Source of the DNA: Xanthobacteraceae bacterium
GTDB lineage: Bacteria; Pseudomonadota; Alphaproteobacteria; Rhizobiales; Xanthobacteraceae
DNA: 64,000 bases
NCBI GenBank assembly: GCA_031291445.1
Contig: JARLJA010000065.1
Coordinates: 1-64,000 of the forward strand
Reading direction: 5' to 3'
Below, piece by piece: positions 62,860-64,000 of this stretch. Position 1 is the first letter of the stretch; each line of letters opens with the position of its first letter. The position numbers and the translations under genes were made by a program. The notes under the pieces are model-generated. The model saw nothing but the letters and a program-made list of their open reading frames with translations. It was not told the origin of the DNA and searched no databases.

Positions 62860-63762
62860 ATGGCTGCGGGATCGTTTTTTGGTTCGTTCGACCCGAGCGC
62901 GTTCATCAACGCGCTGATCCTGGGCATCAGCATCGCCAGCATCTGGCTGATCGCGGCGCTCGGCCTCACGATCATCTACGGAACCGCCGGGGTCATCAAC
63001 ATGGCCCACGGCGAGTTCATCATGCTGGGCGCCTACAGCTCCTACATGCTGCAGAACTATTTCGGCCTGCCCTTCCTGCTCTGCGTGCCGGCGGCGTTCG
63101 TGATCGTCGCGGCGGTGGGGCTGGTGCTCGAGCGCGGCCTGATCCGATACCTCTACAAGCGCCCGCTGGACACGCTGCTGGCGACGTTCGGCGTATCGCT
63201 GGTGCTCATGCAGGGCGTCCGGCTGATCTTCGGCAGCGACCCGAAATATCTGGCGGTGCCGTCGATCTTCACCAGCAACTTCCAGCTCGGCTTCGTCAAC
63301 ATCTCGGCCTTCCGGGTCATCGTCCTGGCCATCACCATCGCGGCCGTGGTGGCGCTGTGGGCGCTGTTCTATCGCACCCGCTTCGGCGTGCAGGTTCGCG
63401 CCGTGATGCAGGACAAGGAGATGGCGGCGTCGTTCGGCATCAATTCCGACCGCGTCTACATGCTGACGTTCGCGCTCGGCGCCGGTCTCGCCGGTCTCGC
63501 CGGCTCGCTGTTCGGCGTGCTCAACATCGTGCTCCCGACCATGGGGATGGGCTACGTGGTCCAGGCCTTCCTGGTCGTCGTCGTCGGCGGGGGCACCCTG
63601 ATCGGCAGCGTCGTCGCGGGGGGCGCGACCGGGGAGCTGCAGTCGATCTTCGCTTACTTCACCAACGACACGTTCGCCCGCTTCGTTCTGTACGTCCTGA
63701 TTGTCGTGTTCCTCCGCGTTCGTCCGCAAGGTCTGTTCGCGCCGTCCGCCACACGCCGCTAG
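62860..63762 (+). CDS. Urea/amide-type ABC transporter permease (UrtB/LivH-like)
   Basis: 300 aa from ATG 62860 (GGAG 5 nt upstream). About eight membrane segments. Hallmarks: WLIAALGLTIIYGTAGVINM, AHGEFIMLGAYSSYMLQNYF, DTLLATFGVSLVLMQGVRLI, VRAVMQDKEMAASFGINSDR and VVVGGGTLIGSVVAGGATGE. The DTLLATxGxSLxLxQ motif is characteristic of UrtB-type proteins. Confidence 0.88.
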   Translation: MAAGSFFGSFDPSAFINALILGISIASIWLIAALGLTIIYGTAGVINMAHGEFIMLGAYSSYMLQNYFGLPFLLCVPAAFVIVAAVGLVLERGLIRYLYKRPLDTLLATFGVSLVLMQGVRLIFGSDPKYLAVPSIFTSNFQLGFVNISAFRVIVLAITIAAVVALWALFYRTRFGVQVRAVMQDKEMAASFGINSDRVYMLTFALGAGLAGLAGSLFGVLNIVLPTMGMGYVVQAFLVVVVGGGTLIGSVVAGGATGELQSIFAYFTNDTFARFVLYVLIVVFLRVRPQGLFAPSATRR

Positions 63763-63795
63763 CGTCGCGATGTCGAGACCAGGGAGCACACCGAG

Positions 63796-64000
63796 ATGAA
63801 CATCTACCACAACGCCACCGCGCAATGGCTGGCCTACGGCGTATTCTTCGTCCTGCTGGCCGTGGTGCCGATGTTCGTCGACGACTCGTTTCTCCTCAAC
63901 CAGTTTGCGACCTACGGCGTCTTCGGCCTGCTGGCGCTCTCGATCAGCCTGTGCTGGGGATTCGGCGGCATCCTGAACCTGGGACAGGGCATTCCTTTCG
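63796..64000 (+). CDS. Urea/amide-type ABC transporter permease, second subunit (UrtC/LivM-like), cut by window end
   Basis: ATG 63796 with AGGGAG 9 nt upstream; 68 codons are visible before the window ends. The sequence NQFATYGVFGLLALSISLCW, followed by GFGGILNLGQGIPF, is the start of a UrtC/LivM permease. ATPase genes (urtD, urtE) are expected beyond the right edge. Confidence 0.85.
   Translation, partial: MNIYHNATAQWLAYGVFFVLLAVVPMFVDDSFLLNQFATYGVFGLLALSISLCWGFGGILNLGQGIPF

Overview
The window is high-GC alphaproteobacterial chromosome. Codon use, the tRNA-Tyr/tRNA-Gly/rlmB neighbourhood, the acyclic-terpene (atu) genes and the wealth of ABC importers point to a Bradyrhizobium/Rhodopseudomonas-like member of the order Hyphomicrobiales. 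That placement is inference from gene content. No marker gene was searched.

Region 1 (1-5187) is the decayed end of an integrated element. It holds a transposase tail, a lone VirD4/TraG-type coupling protein, a membrane protein of unknown function, a TPR gene and an XRE regulator that were both cut at one shared junction, and a tyrosine recombinase without its catalytic domain, lying against the 3' end of tRNA-Gly(TCC). Region 2 (5472-7722) has tRNA-Tyr, rlmB and two small secreted proteins. Region 3 (7865-12074) is sulfur assimilation: a SulP permease translationally coupled to a periplasmic sulfate-binding protein, divergent from an EpsC-type serine acetyltransferase. Region 4 (12113-15377) has a Tat-exported amidohydrolase, an SsuA-like binding protein and a CmcJ-like oxygenase.

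Region 5 (15654-34390) is the richest part. A six-gene minus-strand operon (atuE, atuA, a geranyl-CoA carboxylase whose alpha subunit is split in two genes, atuC, and an unusual acyl-CoA ligase) faces plus-strand atuD and an atuB-like SDR. A TetR regulator (AtuR-like) is divergent from a seven-gene operon encoding a branched-chain-amino-acid-type ABC importer with an acyl-CoA synthetase embedded in it and an enoyl-CoA hydratase at the end. Three promoters here share a 13-bp TGAA-N5-TTCA inverted repeat placed 7-8 bp after the -35 box. This suggests one TetR regulon for uptake, CoA activation and breakdown of an acyclic terpenoid acid.

Region 6 (34434-43502) has a NitT/TauT-type ABC importer with a divergent AraC regulator, then a ferredoxin-reductase/adrenodoxin-type fusion, an M24 peptidase, a gamma-glutamyltransferase, an enoyl-CoA hydratase fossil and a MOSC protein. 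Region 7 (43637-50680) is a GbdR-type regulator divergent from soxBDAG-purU (sarcosine oxidase or N-methylglutamate dehydrogenase, with folate C1 release). Region 8 (50714-55839) is the urease operon ureE-F-AB-C-G-D with fused gamma/beta subunits. Region 9 (55944-64000) is glxBCD-glnT (split glutamate-synthase-like enzyme plus type III glutamine synthetase), an XRE-cupin regulator, and the start of a urea/amide-type ABC importer cut by the window edge. Regions 6-9 together look like a nitrogen and C1 salvage district for methylated amines, gamma-glutamyl compounds and urea.
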